Shown here one piece after another: positions 44,024 to 53,822 of a stretch of DNA of 64,000 nt. The notes beneath the pieces were generated by a model. The model ran no database searches. It saw only the letters and a program-made list of their open reading frames with translations, and had not been told where the DNA came from. Every line of letters starts with the position of its first letter. Positions within the stretch are counted from its first letter, which is position 1. The DNA is from UKL13-2 sp038321965 (GTDB lineage Bacteria; Pseudomonadota; Gammaproteobacteria; Burkholderiales; Usitatibacteraceae). A program made the position numbers and the translations under genes. Location of the stretch: contig JBBQFL010000003.1 in NCBI GenBank assembly GCA_038321965.1, positions 117,061-181,060 on the forward strand, in the 5' to 3' direction.

Positions 44024-44788
44024 CTAAATTTCTCGCCAATCAAAACCGCTTTCCTGCTCAGCCACTCCAATCCATCCAGCCTCGCAACCCAGCGCTCCAG
44101 CAAGTGCGGCAGTTGCCAATGTCGGCAGATTATTTCTTTGCGATAGATGTGCCGCAAGTATGTGCTTTAAACGCGAACAGTCGATGCCAGCAAGCAGCGA
44201 AGCTGCTTCAGTGTTGTCCAGATGCCCAAACCTGCCGGCGACACGCCTTTTGAGACTCGCCGGATATGGCCCGTTCATCAACATTTCAAGGTCGTGATTA
44301 CACTCCAGAACCAGCGCATTGCAGCCTGACAGCATAGCTTGAATATGCGCTGTAATTGAGCCCGTGTCCGTTAAAATGCCTAGCCTCGCGTTGCCATCAG
44401 AAAATACATACTGGACCGGCTCAAAGGCATCATGAGGGACAAAATACGGCGTCACGTGAACATCGCCCACGGAGAACCCTTCATGCGGATCAACAAAATG
44501 AATCAATGCATCAGGCAGAGAGCCCCGATTGAACACCTTTGCGGTGCCATGTGTAAGCCATACCGGAAGTTTGTATTTGCGTGCAAATCTTGAAACACCG
44601 CCAATGTGATCCGAGTGTTCGTGCGTAACCAAAACAGCGTCAAGGTCGTCGGGTGTAATGCCAGCGCGGGCGAGTCTCAGTTCCGTTGCTGCCAAGCCAA
44701 ATCCGCAATCCATCATCACGACGGTACGACCCACTTGGACAATCAGCGCATTGCCTTCACTGCCGCTGCCAAGTGAAGCGAATCGCAT
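44024..44788 (-). CDS. MBL-fold metallo-hydrolase (YycJ/ribonuclease Z-like)
   Basis: A 254 aa metallo-beta-lactamase-fold protein with the zinc motif THEHSDHIGG and later ligand-bearing motifs ILTDTGS and LECNHD. The start MRFASLGSGSEGN is the standard N-terminus of the YycJ/WalJ group, which includes exonuclease-like enzymes. A GTG two codons earlier is a possible start. The exact substrate cannot be stated. Likely zinc-dependent and cytoplasmic. Confidence 0.88.
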   Translation of the reverse strand: MRFASLGSGSEGNALIVQVGRTVVMMDCGFGLAATELRLARAGITPDDLDAVLVTHEHSDHIGGVSRFARKYKLPVWLTHGTAKVFNRGSLPDALIHFVDPHEGFSVGDVHVTPYFVPHDAFEPVQYVFSDGNARLGILTDTGSITAHIQAMLSGCNALVLECNHDLEMLMNGPYPASLKRRVAGRFGHLDNTEAASLLAGIDCSRLKHILAAHLSQRNNLPTLATAALAGALGCEAGWIGVAEQESGFDWREI

Positions 44789-44887
44789 ACTCACCGGACA
44801 AGCTCAACAATTAAAACGGGCCCAAAGCAGATCGATTCAGGCCCGCTTGACAAAAGGTGCATAAGAAGTGGCGAGTTCTCTACAGCC

Positions 44888-46024
44888 CTATTTAAGCTGC
44901 TCCAGCAGTAGGCTCAAGATACGCTTGGACGTACTGGAGTTTTCCGGCTTGCCGTCTGCGCCTTGCACAGTCACTTCCGAAACTTCAGCCGTAGCAGATA
45001 CAAAAATGCGATATAGCGGCCTCGAAGCGGGATCATCCTTGCGCCAGAAAGCGAGCTTATCGAAGAATCCTTTTTCGCTGCCGCTGGATTTGGCTTCCGC
45101 GTCGGGATCGATGTAACGAACAAAGAAAAGCCCTTTCGAACGGTCACGGTCCTCGACTGTGAATCCGATGCGGTCCAGTGCAAGGCCAACACGCCGCCAC
45201 GCCCGGTCAAACGGCTCTCTAAGTGTCAGCGAGCCACCTTTGTCTGCCGCGTAGGTCGCGCGCGCGACATTCGCATTCGTCGATCCAGCGACTGCGGGCG
45301 TTGCCTTATCGGCAGCGGCGACAAAACCAAACTTTGCCATCAAACCAGCCAGCATTTCTGCTTCAAGCTCCTTATCAGCGATGCGAGGCTGCCATCCGGT
45401 GCTTGCCTTGTCCGAACCCGTATATATTTCCTCCAGTCCGCGATGGCTCACGTAAATCTCCGTGGTGCCGGGCTCTGTTCCTGGTTCCAGCCGCGTGCGA
45501 AATTTATCGCGATATCCTGAATCATAGAGGCCATCAAGGACACGACCAACTGTGCGGCGAATGATGTCCTGCGGAATTTTTGCGCGGTTCTCCGCCCAGT
45601 CCGTTTCCATCACTCCCACGCCAGGGTTCTCTCGCTTGATAATGAAACCCGTCTCCGTCCAATACTCCTTGATGACAGGCCAAGCTTTGTCAGGAGACGT
45701 TTTTACGATAAGCCAACGCTGATCACCGACGCGCTCAATACGCGCATTGTCGGCCTTCGGCAGTACGACATTGCCTGTTACCGCCGGCGCCCCGCGTTCG
45801 CGGCTATATGTGGAAAATGTTGTCCCTTTGGCGTCCGGGATCACAAATCGATCATCGACAACCGGCGATGTCAGGTCGGGCGGCACCTCAAGGGAAGGAA
45901 TTTTTCCACCTTGCGAGCGATAGTCGGTACTCTTTCCGGAAGAACCAAAGTAGCCGCATCCACTGACGGAAATGCAGGTTAGGGTCGCGATACAGACGAC
46001 AAACGCGTTGCGCTTCGAACTCAT
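44888..46024 (-). CDS. bamC: outer-membrane assembly lipoprotein BamC
   Basis: A 378 aa lipoprotein (signal ending SVSGC, lipid on Cys23) of the BamC/NlpB family, a part of the BAM complex that inserts outer-membrane beta-barrels. The conserved N-terminal unstructured segment binding BamD (YRSQGGKIPSLEVPPDL) and two helix-grip domains are visible. Its start directly follows the dapA stop, the usual dapA-bamC pair. Confidence 0.93.
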   Translation of the reverse strand: MSSKRNAFVVCIATLTCISVSGCGYFGSSGKSTDYRSQGGKIPSLEVPPDLTSPVVDDRFVIPDAKGTTFSTYSRERGAPAVTGNVVLPKADNARIERVGDQRWLIVKTSPDKAWPVIKEYWTETGFIIKRENPGVGVMETDWAENRAKIPQDIIRRTVGRVLDGLYDSGYRDKFRTRLEPGTEPGTTEIYVSHRGLEEIYTGSDKASTGWQPRIADKELEAEMLAGLMAKFGFVAAADKATPAVAGSTNANVARATYAADKGGSLTLREPFDRAWRRVGLALDRIGFTVEDRDRSKGLFFVRYIDPDAEAKSSGSEKGFFDKLAFWRKDDPASRPLYRIFVSATAEVSEVTVQGADGKPENSSTSKRILSLLLEQLK

Positions 46025-46921
46025 CTAGGCTACTTCCTTTAATTTTTCGTGAATACCCGCCGCTTGCATGGCCTCCAACAGCAGGCCGTGATATTTTGCG
46101 TCGAACGGAGTAAGCGGCAGGCGAATACCGGATTCAATGAGACCCATCTGATGGAGTGCCCACTTCACCGGAATAGGGTTGGATTCCAGGAACAACTGGT
46201 TATGCAATCCGAGCAGGCGATTATTTATTTCCACCGCCTTTGCATGGTCGCCGTTGAGCGCAGCAACGCACATTTCGTGCATCAGGCGTGGCGCGACATT
46301 GGCGGTTACCGAGATCGTACCGTGGCCGCCCAACAGCATCAGCGCCAAGGTTGATACATCTTCCCCAGAATAAACGCCGAAATCCGTCGGCGCCCGCTTC
46401 AGGAGATCGGCTGCACGCGCCATGCTGGCGGTAGCATCCTTGATGCCAACAATGTTGGAAATTTCCGCCAGACGAAGAGTGGTGTCGTTGGCAAGATCAG
46501 CAACCGTGCGCCCAGGGACGTTATAGAGAATCACCGGCAAATCGGTCGATTCAGCGATTGCGCGGAAGTGTCGGTACTGGCCTTCCTGCGTTGGCTTGTT
46601 GTAATAGGGAACGACAGAAAGTGCGTAATCGGCGCCGGCAAGCTTGGCGAATTCCGTAAGATGAATCGCTTCTTTTGTCGAGTTTCCGCCCGTGCCGGCG
46701 ATTAGCGGAACGCGTTTACGTATGTACTCCACTGCCGCTTTGATCAACGTTCGGTGTTCGTCAAAATCAACGGTAGGCGATTCGCCGGTTGTGCCGACGA
46801 TGACGATGCCATCCGTTCCCTCGGCGATATGCCAGTCAATCAAGGATTTAAGACGTGCAAAATCGAGCGCGCCATCAGGCAACATTGGGGTAACAATTGC
46901 GACAAGGCTTCCAGTCAACAT
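46025..46921 (-). CDS. dapA: 4-hydroxy-tetrahydrodipicolinate synthase
   Basis: DapA condenses pyruvate with aspartate semialdehyde, the first committed step to lysine and diaminopimelate. 298 aa, with GTTGESPTVDFDEH, the catalytic Tyr in ILYNVPGR and the Schiff-base Lys in VGIKDAT (about residue 162). It is followed without gap by bamC. Confidence 0.97.
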   Translation of the reverse strand: MLTGSLVAIVTPMLPDGALDFARLKSLIDWHIAEGTDGIVIVGTTGESPTVDFDEHRTLIKAAVEYIRKRVPLIAGTGGNSTKEAIHLTEFAKLAGADYALSVVPYYNKPTQEGQYRHFRAIAESTDLPVILYNVPGRTVADLANDTTLRLAEISNIVGIKDATASMARAADLLKRAPTDFGVYSGEDVSTLALMLLGGHGTISVTANVAPRLMHEMCVAALNGDHAKAVEINNRLLGLHNQLFLESNPIPVKWALHQMGLIESGIRLPLTPFDAKYHGLLLEAMQAAGIHEKLKEVA

Positions 46922-47003
46922 AGCGCTTTTTGCGGAAATTCCGGTAATTGAGCATTTTAGCGTATCTGACGCTCAAAAGCCGCGCCGAAAAACAGGCCAA
47001 CCA

Positions 47004-47534
47004 TCACTCCCGTATCGCAGCAATCCTCTGCACCATCGCGGGTTTGGGTGCATCCACATAGACGTCTTCATAGGCGATTACCAGTAATTGACCTCTGACT
47101 GCGTCTAGCAGTTCCCCGCGATTTAGTAGAAAGTCCGCCCGCGCGGGGCGACCATATTTTTCGTTGCCTGCGGCAAATGTTTCGTAAATGAGTGCGCCAC
47201 CAGAAGCAACGCTGGCGATCAACCTCGGCAACAAGGGACGATGGAGATAGTTGGTCACAATTACCCCCGAAAACATTTCGTTGGGATACGGCCATGGTGT
47301 GCCCTCAATATCCGCTTGCAGTGGTCGCACTCCAGCCGGCCATTGCGTTAGCCCACTAAGGTCAATGTCGACAGCATCCACGGCGTGCCCTGCCGCCGCG
47401 AAATAACGCGCGTGACGTCCGCTGCCGCAGGCTACGTCAAGTACGCGTCCATTCGCGGGAATCAGCGAAGAAAAGCGCAGCACCCACTGAGATGGCGCGA
47501 GCTCGGCATTCTGTCTTTCATCGGCGGCGGTCAT
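47004..47534 (-). CDS. class I SAM-dependent methyltransferase
   Basis: A 176 aa protein with SAM motif VLDVACGSGRHARYFAAAGH and acidic post-motif AVDIDLSG, of the TehB/UbiE-like fold. The short length leaves little more than the core domain. The ATG at 47534 begins MTAADERQNAEL; the longer frame would overlap the divergent kynU start region. Substrate unknown. It is 37 bp divergent from kynU. Confidence 0.82.
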   Translation of the reverse strand: MTAADERQNAELAPSQWVLRFSSLIPANGRVLDVACGSGRHARYFAAAGHAVDAVDIDLSGLTQWPAGVRPLQADIEGTPWPYPNEMFSGVIVTNYLHRPLLPRLIASVASGGALIYETFAAGNEKYGRPARADFLLNRGELLDAVRGQLLVIAYEDVYVDAPKPAMVQRIAAIRE

Positions 47535-47571
47535 GCAACAATCATAAGCGAGGCTCTGCGATAATGTTTGA

Positions 47572-48834
47572 ATGATCAAAATTGAAGAGAAGCAGATCAG
47601 TCGCGCATTGTGTGAACAACACGATGCGATTGATTCGATGCGCGAATGCCGTGAACGGTTTCACCTGCCCGAACATACCATTTACCTGGATGGGAACTCG
47701 CTCGGCGCGCTACCTAGGCGCACGCCTCTGCGAATCACTGAATTGTTGCGCGATGAGTGGGGAACAAGCCTGATCAAGTCATGGAACAAACATGACTGGG
47801 TAGCATTCCCCCAGCGAGTGAGTGTGAAACTTGCCCGCTTGCTTGGCACAAGTGCGAGTGAACTGATGGTTGCAGACTCAACCTCGGTGAATATTTTCAA
47901 ATTGCTGGCAGGTGCGTTGGCCTTGCCGGATGTCGCAACGCGTCGCGTGATCGTCTCCGAGCGTGGCAATTTTCCGACCGATCTTTACATCGTAGATGGC
48001 GTAAACAAGATGCTTGGTGGAAAGTACACGTTGCGACTTGTGGAGGCAGAAGACGTGGAGGCATCCATTGACCACGATGTGGCGGTGGCACTCATTACGC
48101 AAGTGGATTACTGCACTGGCGGGCAACACAATATGGCGCAATTGAATAGGCGCGCCAGTCAAACAGGAACGCACATCATCTGGGATCTCAGTCATAGCGC
48201 TGGCGCAGTCCCGCTGGAGCTTGCTGGTGACGGCGCCGAAATGGCAGTGGGCTGCGGCTACAAATATCTCAATGGCGGCCCCGGGGCACCGGCATTTCTC
48301 TATCTGGCCGAGGCTTTGCAAACGAACTTTGCAAATCCGCTTTCGGGATGGTTTGGCCATCAGACGCCGTTCGCGTTTTCGGAAACATATGTGCCCGCGG
48401 CTGGTATCGAGCGATTGCTTTGCGGCACGCCGCCGGTAATTGCGCTGGCTGCATTGGAATGCGGAATCGACACTTTTGACGGTGTCACCATGGACACAAT
48501 AGGCAAGAAGTCGCAAGCGCTGTCGGAACTCTTCCTCGCATTGCTGCGGCAGGAGTGCGGAAACTATCATCTTGAATGTGTCAGCCCCGCAGCAGAAAAA
48601 GCCCGCGGCAGCCACGTATCGTTTGCCCATGAGCATGCGTATCCCATTATGCAAGCACTCATCGATCGGGGTGTGATTGGAGACTTCCGGCCGCCGAACC
48701 TGGTACGGTTCGGTTTCGCGCCTTTGTACACACGGTTTGTCGATTGTTATGACGCAGTGATTGAATTAAGTGCGGTAATGGCAAACGAGGAATGGAAAGC
48801 CGCAAAACATCAAGCCCGCAACCGCGTAACTTGA
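47572..48834 (+). CDS. kynU: kynureninase
   Basis: KynU cleaves kynurenine or 3-hydroxykynurenine to anthranilate or 3-hydroxyanthranilate plus alanine. The 420 aa PLP enzyme has YLDGNSLGALPRRT, WDLSHSAGAVPLEL, and the PLP-lysine segment GCGYKYLNGGPGAPAF. kynA and kynB are not in the window. It lies 19 bp before nadA, so both may be co-transcribed. Confidence 0.92.
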   Translation: MIKIEEKQISRALCEQHDAIDSMRECRERFHLPEHTIYLDGNSLGALPRRTPLRITELLRDEWGTSLIKSWNKHDWVAFPQRVSVKLARLLGTSASELMVADSTSVNIFKLLAGALALPDVATRRVIVSERGNFPTDLYIVDGVNKMLGGKYTLRLVEAEDVEASIDHDVAVALITQVDYCTGGQHNMAQLNRRASQTGTHIIWDLSHSAGAVPLELAGDGAEMAVGCGYKYLNGGPGAPAFLYLAEALQTNFANPLSGWFGHQTPFAFSETYVPAAGIERLLCGTPPVIALAALECGIDTFDGVTMDTIGKKSQALSELFLALLRQECGNYHLECVSPAAEKARGSHVSFAHEHAYPIMQALIDRGVIGDFRPPNLVRFGFAPLYTRFVDCYDAVIELSAVMANEEWKAAKHQARNRVT

Positions 48835-48853
48835 CTGAGCTCAAACCACTGCC

Positions 48854-49990
48854 ATGAATACGACCGCTCCAATCAGAATTGATTTTGACTTGCCTTTACA
48901 GGGCATCAAGCGCTCCCAAATTGCCACTGGCGCTGCGTGGGCCAAGGTACTTCAAGAGCCGTCCACCGGCGAGCGAATCGCGCTTAAAGCACGTATCAAG
49001 AGTTTACTGAAGGAACAAAACGCGGTGTTGGTTGCACACTACTATGTGCACCCGGATTTGCAGGATCTGGCAGAGGAGACGGGTGGATGCGTGTCGGATT
49101 CTTTGGAGATGGCGCGATTCGGGCGTGACCATGGCGCGCAGACAGTGGTTGTATGTGGTGTGCGTTTCATGGGTGAAACAGCAAAAATACTCAACCCGGA
49201 AAAGCGTGTGCTGATGCCCGAACTGGAGGCAGAGTGCTCTCTGGATTTGGGTTGTCCACCCGCAGAATTCACCAAATTCTGTGATGAAAATTCTGATCGG
49301 ACAGTGGTTGTATATGCCAATACCAGTGCCGCGGTCAAAGCGCGCGCAGACTGGATGGTGACGTCGAGCATCGGCCTCAAAATTGTTGAACATCTGCACG
49401 CGAAAGGTGAAAAAATCATTTGGGCGCCAGATCGACATCTCGGTAATTACATTCAACGCGAAACTGGCGCCGACATGCTGCTTTGGCAAGCTTCATGTAT
49501 CGTTCACGATGAATTCAAGGCTTTTGAGCTCGCAGAAATGAAGAGGGCTCATCCACTGGCCAAAGTTCTGGTCCATCCCGAGTCGCCGGAAGCAGTCATA
49601 AAACTTGCTGATGTGGTTGGATCGACGACACAAATTATTCGCGCAGCGCAAACACTTGATGCGCGTGAGTTTATTGTCGCAACCGACAGAGGCATTTTCC
49701 ACAAGATGAAGGCGCTTGCGCCCGGTAAAGTATTTATTGAGGCACCGACTGCCGGCAATGCCGCGACGTGCAAGAGTTGTGCACATTGTCCATGGATGGC
49801 AATGAATGGTTTGGCCAACCTGGCCGATGTACTGACAAATGGCCGGAACGAAGTACATGTTGACCCTGACGTTGGCCGTATGGCGAAGCGCTCGATTGAC
49901 CGCATGCTGGAGTTTGCAAAAGGACTGGACTTGTCGAAAATGCCTGTCAAGAACGAACCTGGGACGACTCTAGGAATTGGCCCCGCTTAG
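48854..49990 (+). CDS. nadA: quinolinate synthase A
   Basis: NadA condenses iminoaspartate with dihydroxyacetone phosphate to quinolinate, using a [4Fe-4S] cluster. 378 aa; motifs HYYVHPDLQDLAEETGG, CGVRFMGETAKIL, VVYANTSAAVKA and the cluster Cys in CKSCAHCPWMAMN. It is encoded just after kynU and without nadB or nadC in the window. Confidence 0.95.
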   Translation: MNTTAPIRIDFDLPLQGIKRSQIATGAAWAKVLQEPSTGERIALKARIKSLLKEQNAVLVAHYYVHPDLQDLAEETGGCVSDSLEMARFGRDHGAQTVVVCGVRFMGETAKILNPEKRVLMPELEAECSLDLGCPPAEFTKFCDENSDRTVVVYANTSAAVKARADWMVTSSIGLKIVEHLHAKGEKIIWAPDRHLGNYIQRETGADMLLWQASCIVHDEFKAFELAEMKRAHPLAKVLVHPESPEAVIKLADVVGSTTQIIRAAQTLDAREFIVATDRGIFHKMKALAPGKVFIEAPTAGNAATCKSCAHCPWMAMNGLANLADVLTNGRNEVHVDPDVGRMAKRSIDRMLEFAKGLDLSKMPVKNEPGTTLGIGPA

Positions 49991-50182
49991 CAGATCGGCG
50001 TGCGGTCTTACGCGGGCGGCGACAAAAGTCAATAATCGAGACATAAGTGTTGTGTGATTTAGAACGGGATATCCCTTGACGCTGGTTTAGATTTTCTCCG
50101 TTACACGTGGTAATTGGTCGAAAGGCGAATGTAAAAAATGGCGATTTGCGAATTAATCCGATGCCAATAAATTGCACTCACG

Positions 50183-50740
50183 ATGAATGACAACTCGGTA
50201 AATGCACAGCAAGGTGCAAATGCGCACCAAGTCTTGGTCGAAATCGACCCGGCAATACTTGCGGAATTGACTCGCGCCCTGTTGCCTTACTTGGGACCCT
50301 ACTCTATTACAACGGTCAAGCGCGCCAGTCGAACCACGTCCGATGCGCTGGAAATGGTGCATATGGTCGCCCAACAAATAGATGACCTCGGCAAGCGCGA
50401 ACACTTTACAAGGAGTGCCAAGCGCTTACTCAGTGATTTTCGCCATGAAAAGCAGCCCTTGGCCACACCTCTAAATACACAACACGTAAATAGCGGTGGC
50501 CGGCCACCGACACCGATTACGCCGGAACTAATGCATCGGGGCGAAGCGGCGTTGGCGCCTATTATTGGTCCGCTGGCGAACGTGTTGGTTCAGCGGTATG
50601 CCAAGGCGTCGGAAAATTCCCGTGATTTTTTTGAGCGCTTGGCGGGTCATTTGCGTTCGTCTGAAGAGCGAGCGACGTTTTTTGCGAACGTTCGTGAAGC
50701 TGGAAATTCATTTGGAGCGCGCGTCTTGCCCGGCGCTTGA
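50183..50740 (+). CDS. uncharacterised protein, helical, kinase-tail-like
   Basis: A 185 aa soluble protein. I recognise no named family with certainty. The C-terminal half (LAPIIGPLANVLVQRYAKAS and FFERLAGHLRSSEER) resembles a helical module found at the end of some betaproteobacterial serine/threonine kinases, and the N-terminal half is also helical. The ATG at 50183 lacks a clear ribosome-binding site. It is 56 bp before a HAMP protein on the same strand, and the two may work together. Confidence 0.7.
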   Translation: MNDNSVNAQQGANAHQVLVEIDPAILAELTRALLPYLGPYSITTVKRASRTTSDALEMVHMVAQQIDDLGKREHFTRSAKRLLSDFRHEKQPLATPLNTQHVNSGGRPPTPITPELMHRGEAALAPIIGPLANVLVQRYAKASENSRDFFERLAGHLRSSEERATFFANVREAGNSFGARVLPGA

Positions 50741-50796
50741 CTGCATCGACCATATAGCGCTATCCGAATACCACGCACATTCAATGGGAGCCCGGC

Positions 50797-51489
50797 ATGG
50801 GCCTGAGACTAAAATTCAATTTGATGTTGCTGGTTGTTTTTTTCGCTGGATTCGCAACGATTGGTGTGGTTGCGCAACGCTATCTCGAACACCAGGCTAT
50901 CGATGATGCGCAACGTGCAGCGCTAGTGGTGCTGGATGCGGCGGGATTTGCGAAGCTGGATCCCAGAATTGCGGCTGGGCTAGGGTCCCGGCTCGTTGAT
51001 ATGCGAATCCGCGAGTTTGTTCTTGACGATAATTTGCGTGGTATCGAGGCGCAGGTTGCTCAACGCTTTAAAAACAATAGCCAGGGTCAAATTGCCGAAG
51101 TGATTGCGGCGCCTACGGGTGAACGGCGCCTGGCTGTGGCTCGCACATTTCGCGCAATCGATACCGGCGCTACCTCAATTCGTCTTGCAAACATTGAGCT
51201 TGTGCCAATTCTCGCGAACGTTAACCTCGCATTGACCACACTCATGAGTTCAATCGGCGCCGTGTTTCTTGCCGTGTTTATCGTATTGAATTTGATGCTT
51301 GACCGAATGATCGTCCGGCCAGTCGCAGAGATGGCACGACAAGCGGATGCTGTGTCAATCGGTGACTTTTCAATTCCGGAATTCGCGCTCAAATCCCGGG
51401 ATGAAATCGGCGTTCTTGGCATTGCGTTCAATCGCATGCGACGCAGCACGGAAGAGGCCATCAAGCTGTTGAATACCGCGAATTTCTAA
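50797..51489 (+). CDS. membrane HAMP-domain sensor without output domain
   Basis: A 230 aa protein: transmembrane segment 7-29, a periplasmic region of about 110 residues with DUF3365-like features (QAIDDAQRAALVVLDAAG), a second transmembrane segment about 145-167, and a HAMP domain (RPVAEMARQADAVSIGDF, then LKSRDEIGVLGIAFNRM). The protein ends right after HAMP, so it must signal through a partner. The preceding unknown gene is the obvious candidate. Sequence is intact; no frameshift is seen. Confidence 0.85.
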   Translation: MGLRLKFNLMLLVVFFAGFATIGVVAQRYLEHQAIDDAQRAALVVLDAAGFAKLDPRIAAGLGSRLVDMRIREFVLDDNLRGIEAQVAQRFKNNSQGQIAEVIAAPTGERRLAVARTFRAIDTGATSIRLANIELVPILANVNLALTTLMSSIGAVFLAVFIVLNLMLDRMIVRPVAEMARQADAVSIGDFSIPEFALKSRDEIGVLGIAFNRMRRSTEEAIKLLNTANF

Positions 51490-51543
51490 GCACGCCCTAT
51501 AGGTCGCTGCACTAATAACTTCACTCCCGCCTTTGGATTAGCC

Positions 51544-52719
51544 TTAGTCTCGATACAGGCGACTCTTGCGATAACGCGCCTGAACATGCCGCAGCCCGAC
51601 CAACATCGCCGCGCTTGCCGGCAATGCGAGGAGCACACCGAAGAAGCCGAATATCTGACCAAATGCGAGCAGAGCAAACAACACAACGACGGGATGTAAT
51701 CCAATCCGATCGCCCACCAGCCAGGGCGTGACGACGAGGCCCTCGATCAGTTGGCCGACTGTGAAAACCGCCCACACAAATGCAACGCCGTTGATCGACG
51801 GAAACTGCATGACGGCGGCGACGGTACCCAGCAGCAAACCGGTGCCGCTGCCAAGATACGGAATGAACACGAGCAAGCCAGTGATCAGACCCACCGGGAG
51901 CGCCAACTCCAGGCCAACCAGCTTGAGGCCAACGACATAAAACATCGCCATGATTGCCATGACGGAAAGCTGGCCACGCAGAAATTCAGAGAGCACGGCA
52001 TCTATTTCGCGGCATACAGTGCTGATCGTCGCATGAAAACGCCGCGGTATCGACTCGTCGATATTCGCAATCAGAACATCCCAGTCACGTAGGACGTAGA
52101 ACAGCACAACGGGGATCAGGAGCAAGTTGATGAGAAAGCCAACCACTGCGAGCCCACCTATACCTACGGAGGCGAATATTTTCTTGGCAATGCCGGATGC
52201 GTCGGAAGCGTTTTCAGTAACGAATTGACGGAAAGAGGAGATATCCAGTGCGATAGCCACTCCCAGCCTTTCATTCAGCCACGGAATGAAATTGGTCTTG
52301 AGTTTTTCGACGAATCCCGGGAATTCCTGGGTCAATTGTGCCGACTCTTTGGCGAACAGCGGCAGAATAATCAGCAACAAAGCAATAACGCCAAGCAGTA
52401 ATAACAAGACGGCGATCACCGTGCCTAGCGTGCGTGACACACCGCGCAGCTCCAGCCTGTCGACCAATGGATCAAAAATGTAAGCGAGGATGGCTGCTGC
52501 GAGGAAGGGAGCAAGGATGGGTGAGAGCAGCCACATCAACGCAGAGACACCGAGAATGGCGATCGCTGGCAGCACGTAATTCCAATCGAGCCATGCAGGC
52601 GGCCGCGGCGAGCGCTTATCACGCAATCTCACGAGGAAATCTGGCGGCGCGCTGTGGCGCACATTGGAGGGGCGGCGAGAAGACATTTCCAGTAAAATTC
52701 GAGTGTTTATTTCCTGCAT
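51544..52719 (-). CDS. AI-2E family transporter (YdiK/PerM-type permease)
   Basis: A 391 aa polytopic membrane protein of the AI-2 exporter-like family with about eight segments, including LPAIAILGVSALMWLL, and the signature region LPVGLITGLLVFIPYLGSG. The N-terminal segment before the first helix is about 45 residues. ATGs at 52719 and 52686 are possible. Family members have varied roles (Na+/H+ exchange, autoinducer export); none can be assigned here. It is divergent from purM, which is usual. Confidence 0.86.
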   Translation of the reverse strand: MQEINTRILLEMSSRRPSNVRHSAPPDFLVRLRDKRSPRPPAWLDWNYVLPAIAILGVSALMWLLSPILAPFLAAAILAYIFDPLVDRLELRGVSRTLGTVIAVLLLLLGVIALLLIILPLFAKESAQLTQEFPGFVEKLKTNFIPWLNERLGVAIALDISSFRQFVTENASDASGIAKKIFASVGIGGLAVVGFLINLLLIPVVLFYVLRDWDVLIANIDESIPRRFHATISTVCREIDAVLSEFLRGQLSVMAIMAMFYVVGLKLVGLELALPVGLITGLLVFIPYLGSGTGLLLGTVAAVMQFPSINGVAFVWAVFTVGQLIEGLVVTPWLVGDRIGLHPVVVLFALLAFGQIFGFFGVLLALPASAAMLVGLRHVQARYRKSRLYRD

Positions 52720-52770
52720 CGTAACTCATTACCCGCTTGGTGCCGAAGTGTTGGCTAGGGCGCACTGGCC

Positions 52771-53814
52771 ATGACAAATTCCCTCTCTCCCCTGACCTAC
52801 AAAGAAGCCGGTGTTGACATCAATGCCGGCGACCAGCTTGTCGAGAACATCAAGCCATTTGCCAGGCGGACCATGCGCCCGGAAGTACTTGGGGGCATTG
52901 GCGGCTTCGGCGCATTGGTAGAGGTGTCAAAGAAATTCAAGAACCCGGTAATGGTATCCGGCACTGACGGTGTGGGCACCAAACTCAAGCTAGCATTTCA
53001 CTTAAACAAGCACGATACCGTTGGCCAGGATCTGGTAGCGATGAGCGTCAACGATATTCTGGTGCAGGGTGCTGAACCGATTTTCTTCCTGGATTACTTT
53101 GCCTGTGGAAAGCTCGATGTCGCTGTGGCAACCGATGTCGTCAAGGGCATCGCCCATGGCTGCGAACTCGCCGGGTGCGCATTAATTGGCGGCGAAACGG
53201 CGGAAATGCCGTCGATGTATCCCGTAGGTGAATATGACCTCGCCGGCTTTGCAGTCGGCTTGATCGAGAAGGAAAACATCATTACCGGTCGCAACATCGA
53301 AGCGGGCGACGCCGTGCTCGGACTTGCATCCAGCGGCGCGCACTCCAACGGCTATTCGCTTATCCGAAGAATTATCGAGCGTTCCGGCATAGATCTTCAC
53401 GCGACAAACAACAAACAACTGGCGCTCGATTTGCTGGCACCCACGCGCATTTATGTGAAACCACTGCTTGCGTTGATGGCGGCACATCCGTCGATGGTCA
53501 AAGGTATGGCGCATATAACGGGAGGCGGCCTGACGGAGAACATCCCGCGCGTGCTGCCGGATTCCGTGGTGGCTCAGATTAATTCGAAAGCCTGGGTCGC
53601 GCCACCCGTGTTTGCCTGGCTTCAGCAACAGGGGCAAGTTGAAACAGCCGAAATGGCGCGAACCTTCAACTGTGGGATCGGTATGGTCGTGATCGTTGCG
53701 CGTGAGAATGCTGCGGTGGCGATGGCGCATTTGCAGGCAGCCGGCGAAATCGTATTCGACATAGGCGAAATACGAAGTCGTGCCGCGGGTGAACCCCAGG
53801 CAATTGTTGCCTGA
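52771..53814 (+). CDS. purM: phosphoribosylformylglycinamidine cyclo-ligase
   Basis: PurM closes the imidazole ring to make AIR in purine synthesis. 347 aa; the start YKEAGVDINAGDQLVENI, GTDGVGTKLKLAF, and HITGGGLTENIPRVLP are all standard. It is followed by a repeat element and then purN, the next-listed gene of the same pathway. Confidence 0.97.
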   Translation: MTNSLSPLTYKEAGVDINAGDQLVENIKPFARRTMRPEVLGGIGGFGALVEVSKKFKNPVMVSGTDGVGTKLKLAFHLNKHDTVGQDLVAMSVNDILVQGAEPIFFLDYFACGKLDVAVATDVVKGIAHGCELAGCALIGGETAEMPSMYPVGEYDLAGFAVGLIEKENIITGRNIEAGDAVLGLASSGAHSNGYSLIRRIIERSGIDLHATNNKQLALDLLAPTRIYVKPLLALMAAHPSMVKGMAHITGGGLTENIPRVLPDSVVAQINSKAWVAPPVFAWLQQQGQVETAEMARTFNCGIGMVVIVARENAAVAMAHLQAAGEIVFDIGEIRSRAAGEPQAIVA

Positions 53815-53822
53815 TCAAATGC

